Of a stretch of DNA of 64,000 nt, positions 1 to 7,493 are shown in pieces. The notes beneath the pieces are model-generated. The model ran no database searches and was not told the origin of the DNA. It saw only the letters and a program-made list of their open reading frames with translations. Where the stretch lies: NCBI GenBank assembly GCA_902793635.1, contig CADBEA010000001.1, positions 103,515-167,514 on the forward strand, given 5' to 3'. The DNA comes from an uncultured Erysipelotrichaceae bacterium (GTDB taxonomy: Bacteria; Bacillota_I; Bacilli_A; Erysipelotrichales; Erysipelotrichaceae). The position numbers and the translations under genes were made by a program. How positions within the stretch are numbered: the first letter of the stretch is position 1; every line of letters starts with the position of its first letter.

Positions 1-38
1 TCTGATCAACGTTGTGAAAAAAGAGGAGAGAGTTAGAA

Positions 39-1307
39 ATGGAGAAGTTCTTAGATAAACTGATTGCGATTTCCAGTAAATTTGCCCAGAACAGTGTGCT
101 CAATATTATCCAGGGTGCATTCATGATGCTGATGCCGATTACCATGATCGGCGGCTTCACAGCTTTATTCAACGGTATCGGTATTGATGCTTACCAGGCA
201 TTCATTGCTTCCGCCGGTATCAAAAATGTATTAAACGTCATCTATCAGTGGACGATCGGCATGTTCGGCGTCTATGTATCATTCCTTGTCGCCCTGCAGT
301 TCGCTAGAGTTCACAAGTGCTCCAAGTCTGACATCGCTGTCGGTCTTGTGTCTATGGTATGCTTCCTGATCGTTACACCGTATGTGCTTCCGGAAGATCC
401 GTATGGAGCAGCTTCTCTGCCGGTCAGCTGGCTTGGTGCTTCCGGTCTGTTCACAGGCATTATCATTGCCTTCATCGTCGGTTACATCTTCAAGTTCTGC
501 CAGAAGTATAACATTGTCATCAAGCTTCCGGAACAGGTTCCGCCGATGGTATCCGCCCAGTTCACCAGCATTATCCCGGGTGCGATTTCCATGATTCTGT
601 TCGGCATTCTCAATGCTGTATTCGCCGGCACATCCCTGGGCTCTTTCCACCAGCTGATCTACTCGATCGTTTCCACACCGCTGAATGCTGTTGGTTCCAA
701 CGTCTTCGGTTTCTGGATCCTGATGGTTGTCCTCTATGGCCTCTGGTTCTGCGGTATTCACGGCGGCATGACCTGCGGTCCGATCATCATGATGCTGTTC
801 ATGCAGTTGCAGATGGAAAACATGACGGCCTATCAGGCTGGTCAGCCGCTGCCGCACATGTTCATCGGTGACGCTCTGTCCTTTGGCTCCGGGTCCATTC
901 CGATGATTATCGCTGCCCTGATCTTCTGCAAGTCCGAATCCGGAAAATCCATTTCCAGACTGGGCTTCCTGCCGGCTCTGTTCGGTGTTGACGAACCTAT
1001 CTACTTCGGTATGCCGATGATCCTGAACCCGATCTTCTTCATTCCATGGGTTCTGATCGCTCCGACCGTATCCGTATTTGGAACACACCTTCTGAAACTG
1101 GTCGGTCTGCTTGGCTACTCCAACGGCACCGGCGGTCAGAACGCTGCCAACCTGCCGTTCTTCGTCGGCAATACGATGAACTATGGTATCAGCGGTCTCA
1201 TCTGGGGCTGTGTCCTGTTCGCAATCATCGTTCTTGCCTATGTGCCGTTCGTTAAAGCATATGACAAGCAGATGCTTGCTCAGGAAGCAAAATCTGTAAC
1301 TGAATAA
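39..1307 (+). CDS. PTS lactose/cellobiose-family EIIC permease
   Basis: A 422-residue polytopic membrane protein of the lactose/N,N'-diacetylchitobiose/beta-glucoside EIIC family, which moves a beta-linked disaccharide into the cell coupled to phosphorylation by EIIA and EIIB. About ten hydrophobic segments are visible. The family-typical stretch near residues 310-325 (FLPALFGVDEPIYFGMP) includes the GVDEPI sugar-site motif. The start follows a GAGGAGAG ribosome site. EIIA and EIIB are not in the window and may lie upstream, because the window begins only 38 bases before this gene. The next two genes, a deacetylase and a GH1 glycosidase, run in the same direction and fit an operon for an imported phospho-disaccharide. 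The exact sugar cannot be told from the sequence. Confidence 0.93.
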   Translation: MEKFLDKLIAISSKFAQNSVLNIIQGAFMMLMPITMIGGFTALFNGIGIDAYQAFIASAGIKNVLNVIYQWTIGMFGVYVSFLVALQFARVHKCSKSDIAVGLVSMVCFLIVTPYVLPEDPYGAASLPVSWLGASGLFTGIIIAFIVGYIFKFCQKYNIVIKLPEQVPPMVSAQFTSIIPGAISMILFGILNAVFAGTSLGSFHQLIYSIVSTPLNAVGSNVFGFWILMVVLYGLWFCGIHGGMTCGPIIMMLFMQLQMENMTAYQAGQPLPHMFIGDALSFGSGSIPMIIAALIFCKSESGKSISRLGFLPALFGVDEPIYFGMPMILNPIFFIPWVLIAPTVSVFGTHLLKLVGLLGYSNGTGGQNAANLPFFVGNTMNYGISGLIWGCVLFAIIVLAYVPFVKAYDKQMLAQEAKSVTE

Positions 1308-1373
1308 AGCAATATCCAGGGAGGAGGCAGTAAACCTCCTCTCTTTTCCAAAAAAGAAAGAGAGAGGCGATAT

Positions 1374-2165
1374 ATGAGATTATTAGTACAAAGCGATGAC
1401 TATGGAATTACCAGAGCAGTATCTCTTGGCTGCATTCACGGCATCCGAAACGGAGTTGTCAGAAATACCGGCATGTTCGCCAACATGCCATGGATCGCGG
1501 AATGTGTCGACTGGATCCGCCCGTATCTGGATCAGATTGCCTTCGGCATTGATCTGAACGCATCGACCGGACCTTCGATTCTCGGTCATGAAAAACTCCC
1601 GACCCTGACGCATGAAGACGGCACGTTCCTGGGCTCAAAGGAAAACAGAGCCCTGGATACCGACGAGAACGATCATGATCATCTGGCGGCGCACAGAGAT
1701 GAGCTCTATGCGGAATTCAAAGCCCAGATCGAAAGATATATCGAACTGATCGGTCATAAACCGGACTATATTCATAACCACGCTTATGGCACAAAGACAA
1801 CGGACGAAGTGACAAGAACACTGGCGAAAGAATACGGCGTGCTCTGCTCGGTCGCTTTCATGGACAGAGAAGAAGTGAAAGAAGCCGGCATGGGCTGGTA
1901 TGTATGGGGTGGACCGGAAGCGCAGCTGAAGGAAGACCCGATCACCTATATCACCGAAGACAAAGGCGGGATCCTGAATCAGGAATACGGCTATATCGTT
2001 TCCCACTGCGGCTATGCGGATGCCGATCTCTTCGAACTGACAAGTTTCACGCTCTGCCGCCCCAAAGACCTTGAGGCAATGACCAGTGAGGCGGTAAAAA
2101 ACTGGGTAAAGGAAAACAATATTGAACTTGCCTCGTTCAAAGACCTGCCGAAAGAGTGGCTCTGA
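1374..2165 (+). CDS. YdjC/ChbG-family carbohydrate deacetylase-like protein
   Basis: A 263-residue protein of the YdjC/ChbG/HpnK fold, whose members remove acetyl groups from N-acetylated sugars such as chitobiose with a bound metal. The N-terminal QSDDYG motif (residues 6-11) matches the catalytic and metal Asp pair. Two other metal positions look altered: the usual G-H-L-x-L strand reads GIDLNAS (His replaced by Asp), and the usual D-S-H-H-H motif reads YIHNHAYG. The protein may use a changed metal site or a different substrate. It follows the PTS permease and its stop overlaps the start of the GH1 gene (TGATG), so translation is probably coupled. This fits processing of a modified disaccharide before hydrolysis. 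Confidence 0.8.
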   Translation: MRLLVQSDDYGITRAVSLGCIHGIRNGVVRNTGMFANMPWIAECVDWIRPYLDQIAFGIDLNASTGPSILGHEKLPTLTHEDGTFLGSKENRALDTDENDHDHLAAHRDELYAEFKAQIERYIELIGHKPDYIHNHAYGTKTTDEVTRTLAKEYGVLCSVAFMDREEVKEAGMGWYVWGGPEAQLKEDPITYITEDKGGILNQEYGYIVSHCGYADADLFELTSFTLCRPKDLEAMTSEAVKNWVKENNIELASFKDLPKEWL

Positions 2166-3544
2166 TGCTGTTTCCAAAGAATTTCTTCTGGGGTGCGTCC
2201 ACCAGCGCGTTCCAGATCGAAGGCGCATACAACATCGACGGAAAAGGCCTTGCGACAACTGATGTAAGACCGGTGCCGGAAGGTATTGCCGATACCAGGA
2301 TTGCCTGTGATCATTATCATCATTGGCGGGAAGACGTCGATCTGATGGCGGAACTGGGACTGAAGACTTACCGCATGGGCTTTTCGTGGAGCCGCATCAT
2401 GCCGGATGAGACGCTGGTTCCCAATGAAAAAGGTCTGGCTTTCTATGATCAGCTGATCGATTATCTGCTGGAAAAGGGTATCGAGCCGCTTGTTACCCTG
2501 TATCACTTCGAATGCCCGCAGGCGCTCGTGGATGCTTTCGGCGGCTGGCAGAGCCGCAAGATGATCGATGCCTATGCAGCCTATGCGGAGGTCTGTTTCC
2601 GCCATTTCAAAGGCAGAATCACCAAATGGGTCACTGTCAACGAACAGTTCATCGCTTCCGCCGCACCCGGCATGGCCATGGCATATATTGAAGATCCCTT
2701 TGAAAGATCGAAGAAGATCTGGCAGATCAGCTATCATATTTCTCTGGCTGAACATAAAGCCTTCTCATTGCTGAAGAAAATCGATCCCGAAGCTCTGATC
2801 GGTCCGGTCTGTTCCATTCAGGTTGTTTATCCCCTTTCTTCAAAACCTGAGGATATCCGGGCTGCCATGGAAGCTGAGGAGATGATGGAATTCTGTCTGC
2901 TCGATATGAGTGTGTACGGCGAATACTCCCCGTTTGCCCGTACCTGGCTGCAGGAAAGAAACCTTCTGCCCGCCGCAGAGGAAGAGGATGTGCAGATCCT
3001 TCATGCCTCCCGGCCGGATTTCATCGGTATCAACTATTACTTCAGTGTCTGCGCGGAGTATGCCGAGAAACCGTTTGACTTTGATACCTCTTTCTTCTGG
3101 GCAGCGGATGACTGCCGCATCGTTGCCAATCCGCATCTGGCGAAAACAGAATGGATGAACATGGGAACGGATCCGCTTGGTCTCTATGACGGCATGGTCA
3201 AAATCTACAACCGTTACCGGCTGCCGATGATCGTCACGGAAAACGGCATGGCGGTCAGCGAAGCGCTGGATGAGGAAGGAAAGATCCATGACGATTATCG
3301 GATCGGTTATCTTTCCGATCATATCCGGCAGGTCGGCCGTCTCTGTGAGGAAGGCTATCCGGTCTTCGGCTACTGTCCGTGGAGTTTCATGGATGTCCTT
3401 TCTTCCCATCAGGGATTTGCCAAGCGGTACGGCCTGGTCTTCATTGACCGGACCGATACCGATGTCAAAGAATGCCAGCGGTATAAAAAAGACAGTTTCG
3501 AATGGTACCGCAAGGTCATAGAAACAAACGGTGAAGAACTGTAA
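2165..3544 (+). CDS. GH1 6-phospho-beta-glycosidase-type enzyme
   Basis: A 459-residue glycoside hydrolase family 1 protein, expected to hydrolyse the phosphorylated beta-glycoside delivered by the PTS in the cytoplasm. Family landmarks are the N-terminal FPKNFFWGASTSAFQIEG, the acid/base Glu in TVNEQF and the nucleophile Glu in IVTENGMA. The start at 2165 shares its A with the deacetylase stop codon and puts the FPKNFFWG motif at residue 3, as is usual for the family. A clear intrinsic terminator follows, making this the end of the PTS operon. Specificity (phospho-glucoside, phospho-galactoside or a chitobiose derivative) is not settled by sequence. Confidence 0.92.
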   Translation: MLFPKNFFWGASTSAFQIEGAYNIDGKGLATTDVRPVPEGIADTRIACDHYHHWREDVDLMAELGLKTYRMGFSWSRIMPDETLVPNEKGLAFYDQLIDYLLEKGIEPLVTLYHFECPQALVDAFGGWQSRKMIDAYAAYAEVCFRHFKGRITKWVTVNEQFIASAAPGMAMAYIEDPFERSKKIWQISYHISLAEHKAFSLLKKIDPEALIGPVCSIQVVYPLSSKPEDIRAAMEAEEMMEFCLLDMSVYGEYSPFARTWLQERNLLPAAEEEDVQILHASRPDFIGINYYFSVCAEYAEKPFDFDTSFFWAADDCRIVANPHLAKTEWMNMGTDPLGLYDGMVKIYNRYRLPMIVTENGMAVSEALDEEGKIHDDYRIGYLSDHIRQVGRLCEEGYPVFGYCPWSFMDVLSSHQGFAKRYGLVFIDRTDTDVKECQRYKKDSFEWYRKVIETNGEEL

Positions 3545-3573
3545 AAACTTCAGTTTTGAACTGAAGTTTTTTG
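3543..3573 (+). terminator. Intrinsic terminator of the PTS/GH1 operon
   Basis: Perfect stem AACTTCAGTT / AACTGAAGTT with a three-base loop followed by six T residues, starting at the GH1 stop codon. It lies between this gene and the convergent Rrf2 gene. Confidence 0.9.
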
Positions 3574-3592
3574 CTTTAGTCATGAATCATTC

Positions 3593-3991
3593 CTACGGCA
3601 GCAGATCACTGAGATGCCGGCTGTAGAAAAAATCATATGTCATCCTGTCGTACTCTTTCCAGAGCGGAAGGGTCCGGCAGTATTCCGCCCGCGGACAGGG
3701 TTCAGCACATTTCATCAGACAGGCAACGGCTGCCAGTGAACCCTCCATCCGTTCGAGAATTTCGCCGATTGTATAATCTTCCGGCTTCCGGGTCAGTTTG
3801 TAGCCGCCGCCTTTGCCGCTGACGCCGGTGAGAAAGCCGGCAGCCACCAGCTCCTTCACGATGATTTCCAGATATTTCTTGGATATGGCCTGCCGTTCAG
3901 CAATGTCCTTTAACGGCAGATATCTGCCATTTCCGTTTTCCGCAATATCCGCCATGACCCTGAGGGCATATCTTCCTTTTGTTGTAATCAT
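3593..3991 (-). CDS. Rrf2-family transcriptional regulator
   Basis: A 132-residue Rrf2/CymR/IscR-type winged-helix regulator. The start MITTKGRYALRVM at 3991 is the standard family N-terminus, and upstream in-frame codons show no family similarity. The HTH spans roughly residues 25-55 (LKDIAERQAISKKYLEII), followed by the wing VSGKGGGYKL. Four Cys residues (C91, C95, C99, C105) resemble the Fe-S cluster ligands of IscR/NsrR-type members. The gene is divergent from the leader peptide/cysK unit, and a CTATT-n13-AATAG inverted repeat covers the cysK -35 box. Control of cysteine synthesis (like CymR) or sensing of Fe-S/redox state are both reasonable. Which one applies is inference. Confidence 0.9.
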   Translation of the reverse strand: MITTKGRYALRVMADIAENGNGRYLPLKDIAERQAISKKYLEIIVKELVAAGFLTGVSGKGGGYKLTRKPEDYTIGEILERMEGSLAAVACLMKCAEPCPRAEYCRTLPLWKEYDRMTYDFFYSRHLSDLLP

Positions 3992-4058
3992 AATAAGTCC
4001 TTCTGTTCTTTTGCCTATCATACCGCAAGGTGAATAAAGATGGCAAAGGAAATATTGC

Positions 4059-4090
4059 CTATTGACATAGTAGGTGAATAGTTTTATATT
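4059..4090 (+). promoter_or_regulatory. cysK-leader promoter with overlapping inverted repeat
   Basis: Consensus promoter: -35 TTGACA (4062-4067), 17-base spacer, -10 TATATT (4085-4090). An inverted repeat CTATT...AATAG (4059-4081) covers the -35 box and is the best candidate operator for the divergent Rrf2 regulator. Transcription would start near 4097, about 20 bases before the leader ATG. Confidence 0.75.
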
Positions 4091-4116
4091 GTTGACTAGT
4101 AAAAGGAGAGCAGAAG

Positions 4117-4224
4117 ATGAAACGCATAACACTGAACAGTACAAATAAACAGATGATGTGTTGTCGAGTACTGTGTTCCCGGGCATGTTGTATGGCTGGG
4201 GTGTTCGCATGCGCTCCTCAGTAA
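4117..4224 (+). CDS. Cysteine-rich leader peptide of cysK (35 aa)
   Basis: A 35-codon reading frame behind a strong AAAGGAG site spaced seven bases from its ATG. Six of 35 residues are Cys (positions 15, 16, 20, 24, 25 and 32), including two adjacent Cys-Cys pairs, all before an intrinsic terminator that lies upstream of cysK. There is no membrane or domain signal. This is the layout of a transcription-attenuation leader: when charged Cys-tRNA is short, a ribosome would stall on the Cys codons and alter the folding of the downstream RNA. The peptide itself probably has no function beyond being translated. The reading frame and ribosome site are directly visible, and the regulatory role is inferred from the gene order and RNA pairing. 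Confidence 0.75.
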   Translation: MKRITLNSTNKQMMCCRVLCSRACCMAGVFACAPQ

Positions 4225-4248
4225 TGATTCATTGGAAATCAAGCCTGT

Positions 4249-4290
4249 CAATGTCCCGGTATTAATAAAATGATTCCGGGTTTTTCTTTG
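4249..4290 (+). terminator. Attenuator terminator in the cysK leader
   Basis: Hairpin CCCGG (4255-4259) / CCGGG (4276-4280), extended by weaker pairs, followed by TTTTTCTTT. It lies between the Cys-rich leader peptide and cysK. Its left arm with the preceding bases (4249-4259, CAATGTCCCGG) can alternatively pair with 4179-4190 (CCGGGCATGTTG) inside the leader reading frame. That would be an antiterminator exclusive with this stem. Confidence 0.7.
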
Positions 4291-4406
4291 GATGAAAACT
4301 TACGCTGAAACAGCAGACAGGATACAGGGGAAAGAAAGAGCGGATGCAAAAAAGGATTACTGCTGAATGAACTGCAAAGAACAAAAGAAAGAGAAAGGTA
4401 AATAAC

Positions 4407-5342
4407 ATGACGAAAATTTATAAAGGAACACTGGATCTGATCGGCAACACACCGCTGGTTGAAGTAACAAACATCGAAAAAGAACTGGATCTTAAGGCAA
4501 CATTGCTTGTCAAACTGGAATATCTGAATCCGGCCGGAAGCGTCAAGGACAGAATCGCCAAAGCGATGATCGAAGACGCGGAGGAGAAGGGACTTCTGAA
4601 GGAAGGGTCTGTCATTATTGAACCGACATCCGGAAATACCGGTATCGGTCTGGCAGCAATCGCGGCCGCGAAAGGATACCGTATTATTCTGACCATGCCG
4701 GAAACAATGAGCGTGGAAAGAAGAAATATTCTGAAGGCATATGGTGCCGAAGTGGTTCTGACCGAAGGTGCCAAGGGCATGAAAGGTGCCATTGCCAAAG
4801 CGGAGGAACTTGCGGCAGAAATCGAAAACAGCTTTATTCCCGGACAGTTCATCAATCCGGCTAACCCGGCGATCCATAAAGCGACGACCGGCCCGGAGAT
4901 CTGGAATGATACAGACGGAACAGTAGATATCTTCATTGCCGGTGTCGGCACCGGCGGAACCGTGACAGGTGTGGGAGAATATCTCAAAGAACAGAAACCG
5001 GCTGTGAAAGTGGTCGCTGTCGAGCCGGAAAGTTCTCCTGTCCTTTCCGAAGGAAAAGCCGGTGCGCATAAAATTCAGGGTATCGGTGCCGGATTTGTTC
5101 CGAAGGTGCTGAACACGGGTGTCTATGACGAGATCTACAAAGCATCTAACGAAGACGCTTTCGCAGCCGCGAAGCATCTTGCCCGCAAGGAAGGCATTTC
5201 CGTGGGTATCTCGTCCGGTGCTGCCCTGCATGCGGCAATTCTCTATGCCCAGAAGCCGGAAAATGAAGGAAAGGTGATCGTTGCACTGCTGCCGGACAGC
5301 GGTGACAGGTATTATTCAACGCCACTGTTCACCGAGCAGTAA
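4407..5342 (+). CDS. cysK: Cysteine synthase (O-acetylserine sulfhydrylase)
   Basis: A 311-residue PLP enzyme that makes cysteine from O-acetylserine and sulfide in the cytoplasm. The PLP Lys is K47 in NPAGSVKDR. The phosphate/substrate loop TSGNTGIG lies near residues 72-79 and SSGAALHA near the C-terminus, and the length is normal for CysK. The start follows GAGAAAGG. The 180 bases in front hold the leader peptide's end and the attenuator, so expression is probably governed by both the divergent Rrf2 protein and cysteine-tRNA supply. No cysE is visible nearby. A strong terminator follows. Confidence 0.96.
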   Translation: MTKIYKGTLDLIGNTPLVEVTNIEKELDLKATLLVKLEYLNPAGSVKDRIAKAMIEDAEEKGLLKEGSVIIEPTSGNTGIGLAAIAAAKGYRIILTMPETMSVERRNILKAYGAEVVLTEGAKGMKGAIAKAEELAAEIENSFIPGQFINPANPAIHKATTGPEIWNDTDGTVDIFIAGVGTGGTVTGVGEYLKEQKPAVKVVAVEPESSPVLSEGKAGAHKIQGIGAGFVPKVLNTGVYDEIYKASNEDAFAAAKHLARKEGISVGISSGAALHAAILYAQKPENEGKVIVALLPDSGDRYYSTPLFTEQ

Positions 5343-5362
5343 TAACGAATTGTTTATAAAGC

Positions 5363-5391
5363 AAGGCCGCATTTCAGCATGCGGCCTTTTT
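5363..5391 (+). terminator. Intrinsic terminator of cysK
   Basis: Stem AAGGCCGC / GCGGCCTT with a ten-base loop and a run of five T residues immediately after the stem. The IS200 insertion begins only a few bases further on. Confidence 0.9.
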
Positions 5392-5402
5392 GTTAAGAAA
5401 AA

Positions 5403-6066
5403 CCCCCGGATAGTCCGGGGAGTCCAAATAAGGTTAACCGATGAGTCTCTGCCAGCGGAGCCTATAATGTAGATGCGGTCTGCCAACTGCAAATACAAAA
5501 TAGGAGGACAAATGACAGAGACACATACATTATCGCACACAACGTGGAATTGTAAGTATCACGATGTATTCGCACCGAAGTATCGAAGAAAGGTGTTCTA
5601 CGGAGAAAAAAGACTGGAGATAGGAGTAGTATTGAGGACACTGTGCAAGTGGAAGGGGGTGAATATACTGGAAGCAGAAGTATGCCCTGATCATGTGCAC
5701 ATGCTTGTCGAAATACCGCCGAAGTACAGTGTTTCGCAGTTCATGGGATATCTGAAAGGAAAAAGCAGCCTGATGATATACGAGAAATGGGGAAACATGA
5801 AGTACAAGTATAGGAACAGAGAGTTCTGGTGCCGTGGATACTATGTAGACACGGTTGGAAAGAATACAAAGAAGATCCAGGAATACATAGCGCATCAGCT
5901 GGAAGAAGATAAAGCGGCTGATCAGTTGACGCTGGATCTCGGCGACCCGTTTAACGGGAAAAAGTAGCGGTTTGCGTGTGGCAGACCGTACATGCGCCTC
6001 TGGGCGCGGCCAGTAATAGGAGGGCTTAATGCCCGTATTGTGAAAAACCACCGGCTCAGCCGGTGG
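5403..6066 (+). mobile_element. IS200/IS605-family insertion sequence (tnpA only)
   Basis: A single-gene IS200-type element. The left side has a hairpin CCCCGGA-TAG-TCCGGGG (5404-5420) and the right side a hairpin CCACCGGCT-C-AGCCGGTGG (6048-6066), matching the subterminal structures that these single-strand transposases recognise. There are no terminal inverted repeats or target duplications, as expected for the family. The outer limits are approximate. It sits between the cysK terminator and the end of the MerR gene and disrupts neither. Confidence 0.85.
5512..5967 (+). CDS. tnpA: IS200-type Y1 HUH transposase
   Basis: A 151-residue HUH endonuclease that cuts and rejoins single-stranded DNA at the element ends. 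The metal-binding HUH motif is visible in CPDHVHMLVEI near residue 64, and the catalytic Tyr probably lies in GYYVDTVG near residue 118. The start at 5512 follows an AGGAGG site. An upstream in-frame ATG lacks one and would lie in the left-end region. The frame is intact and of normal length, so the copy may be active. Confidence 0.95.
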   Translation: MTETHTLSHTTWNCKYHDVFAPKYRRKVFYGEKRLEIGVVLRTLCKWKGVNILEAEVCPDHVHMLVEIPPKYSVSQFMGYLKGKSSLMIYEKWGNMKYKYRNREFWCRGYYVDTVGKNTKKIQEYIAHQLEEDKAADQLTLDLGDPFNGKK

Positions 6067-6074
6067 ATGGTTAT

Positions 6075-6551
6075 TCAGTCTTCTTTCGCGACGCCTTCCC
6101 GGAAGTCATCGACAATTTTATTGAATTCGATGATACGCTGATCCACTTCCTGTTCAGGCAGTTTCTTATAGTAGTTGATATCACCGCGCTTTTCAGCTTC
6201 CTGGAAATACCAGCATTTGTAGTCAACGATCTTCAGCATGTCTTCCAGTTCCCCAATCTGTTCCAGAAGGCTCTCGCGCTGCTCATTGAACATGACATAA
6301 CGTTCATGAATGGTATCGTTTCCCTGCAGATAGAGAGACATGAATTCGCGGATCTTTCTGATCGGCATGCCGCTTCGTTTCAGAACGGTGATCGTATAGA
6401 GCGGTTCGAAATCTTCCTTTGTAAAAAGACGGGTGCCGGATTCACTGCGTTTTACAAAGCTCAGCAGTCCTTCCTTGTCGTAGTAGCGCAGGGTGTGGGC
6501 GCTGATGCCGGTACGGGCGGCAACGTCTCCGATTGTGTAATATTTTTCCAT
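6075..6551 (-). CDS. MerR-family transcriptional regulator
   Basis: A 158-residue MerR-type activator. The N-terminal winged helix (YTIGDVAARTGISAHTLRYYDKEG, about residues 5-28) is typical. A long dimerisation helix spans roughly residues 80-115, and there is no Cys-based metal site at the C-terminus. It is close to the group that controls aldo/keto reductases and aldehyde-stress genes. It is divergent from a metallo-hydrolase gene whose promoter has the 19-base spacer and central dyad of MerR targets. The same promoter design occurs in front of the aldo/keto reductase at 12.4 kb, which suggests a small regulon. The inducer is unknown. Confidence 0.93.
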   Translation of the reverse strand: MEKYYTIGDVAARTGISAHTLRYYDKEGLLSFVKRSESGTRLFTKEDFEPLYTITVLKRSGMPIRKIREFMSLYLQGNDTIHERYVMFNEQRESLLEQIGELEDMLKIVDYKCWYFQEAEKRGDINYYKKLPEQEVDQRIIEFNKIVDDFREGVAKED

Positions 6552-6568
6552 TATTTGTAATTTCCTTC

Positions 6569-6599
6569 TTGACTTCGAGTATACTCTAACATCTATTGT
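6569..6599 (+). promoter_or_regulatory. MerR-type promoter of the metallo-hydrolase gene
   Basis: -35 TTGACT (6569-6574), a long 19-base spacer and -10 TATTGT (6594-6599). The spacer holds the palindrome GAGTATACTC. Extended spacing with a central dyad is the hallmark of MerR-activated promoters. It shares TTGACTT, GAGTA, CTC and TAACATCTA in register with the promoter at 12396-12426. Confidence 0.75.
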
Positions 6600-6629
6600 G
6601 TGATTGCAAAAGAGAAAGAAGGTAGAAAA

Positions 6630-7421
6630 ATGACACAGGCAAAAGCAGAAAGAATCGCAATGAATAAAGAAGCATTCGCTAAAATCGACACAACGAAGGT
6701 ATACTGGCTGGGTGGCGGCGGCGCCATGATCAACAGCCGCGGCACCGTGATTTTAATTGATCCTCTTCTGAAAGGTTTTGATATGAAGATTCTGACAGAC
6801 GCGCCGCTGCTTCCGGAGGATGTACCGCATGCGGACGCAGTTATCATCACCCACTGCGACAATGACCATTTCAGCAAGCCGACGCTTACGGAAATCAAGG
6901 ACAGAGTCGATGAAGTGCACACAACGCATTATGTGGCAGAACTCTGCAAGGAAATCGGTATCGACGCCAAGGGACATGACATTCATGATTCCTTCATGAT
7001 CAATGACGTGAAGATCACTCTGACACCGGCTGACCATGCCTGGCAGAATATGTCCCCGAAGCATTCCGCCATCAGACACTTTGAAATGGAAGACTTCTGC
7101 GGCTTCCGTGTTGAAACAAAGGACGGCGTCATCTGGATGCCGGGCTATTCCCGCCTGATGGAAGAACAGCTGCATCAGGACGCGATGGATCTGATCCTGC
7201 TGGATATCTCGGATTCGAGATGGCATATCGGTCTGGATGGTGTTAAGAAGATGACCGATGCCTATCCGGAAACACCGCTGCTTCCGATCCACTGGGGCTG
7301 CGTTGACGCGCCGGAATGGAAGGAATTCAACGGAGATCCGGAAGTTGTAAGGGAAATGATCGTCAATCCGGATAGACTGCATGTTGTCGCCGTCGGCGAA
7401 GCTTACGAACTGAAGAAATAA
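6630..7421 (+). CDS. Metallo-beta-lactamase-fold hydrolase (UlaG-like)
   Basis: A 263-residue protein of the UlaG-like metallo-hydrolase group. The metal motif appears as THCDNDHF near residue 85. An LLPIHWG segment near residue 224 gives the late His ligand seen in UlaG-like enzymes. The early strand is WLGGGGAMINSRGTVILIDP. The start at 6630 was preferred over an upstream ATG because the MerR-type -10 box ends at 6599, so the upstream codon would not lie on the transcript. The substrate is unknown. Control by the divergent MerR points to a stress or detoxification role shared with the aldo/keto reductase at 12.5 kb. Confidence 0.85.
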   Translation: MTQAKAERIAMNKEAFAKIDTTKVYWLGGGGAMINSRGTVILIDPLLKGFDMKILTDAPLLPEDVPHADAVIITHCDNDHFSKPTLTEIKDRVDEVHTTHYVAELCKEIGIDAKGHDIHDSFMINDVKITLTPADHAWQNMSPKHSAIRHFEMEDFCGFRVETKDGVIWMPGYSRLMEEQLHQDAMDLILLDISDSRWHIGLDGVKKMTDAYPETPLLPIHWGCVDAPEWKEFNGDPEVVREMIVNPDRLHVVAVGEAYELKK

Positions 7422-7426
7422 CAGAG

Positions 7427-7470
7427 AAAAAGACCAGGATGCACAGACTGATGTGCGGCTGGTCTTTTTT
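7427..7470 (+). terminator. Terminator between metallo-hydrolase and pyk
   Basis: Stem AAAAGACCAG / CTGGTCTTTT with an inner GCACA/TGTGC extension and a T run. It lies between two convergent genes and can serve the metallo-hydrolase. Confidence 0.85.
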
Positions 7471-7493
7471 GATTCAGATATATTGATGGATAC

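Noticed and set aside
4225..4406. T-box riboswitch before cysK
   Set aside because: There is no T-box consensus or specifier-loop stem. The leader instead encodes a Cys-rich peptide followed by a terminator.
5393..6070. IS605-type element with a tnpB partner or guide RNA
   Set aside because: Only tnpA is present. The flanks hold cysK and merR, with no TnpB remnant or omega-RNA-like sequence.
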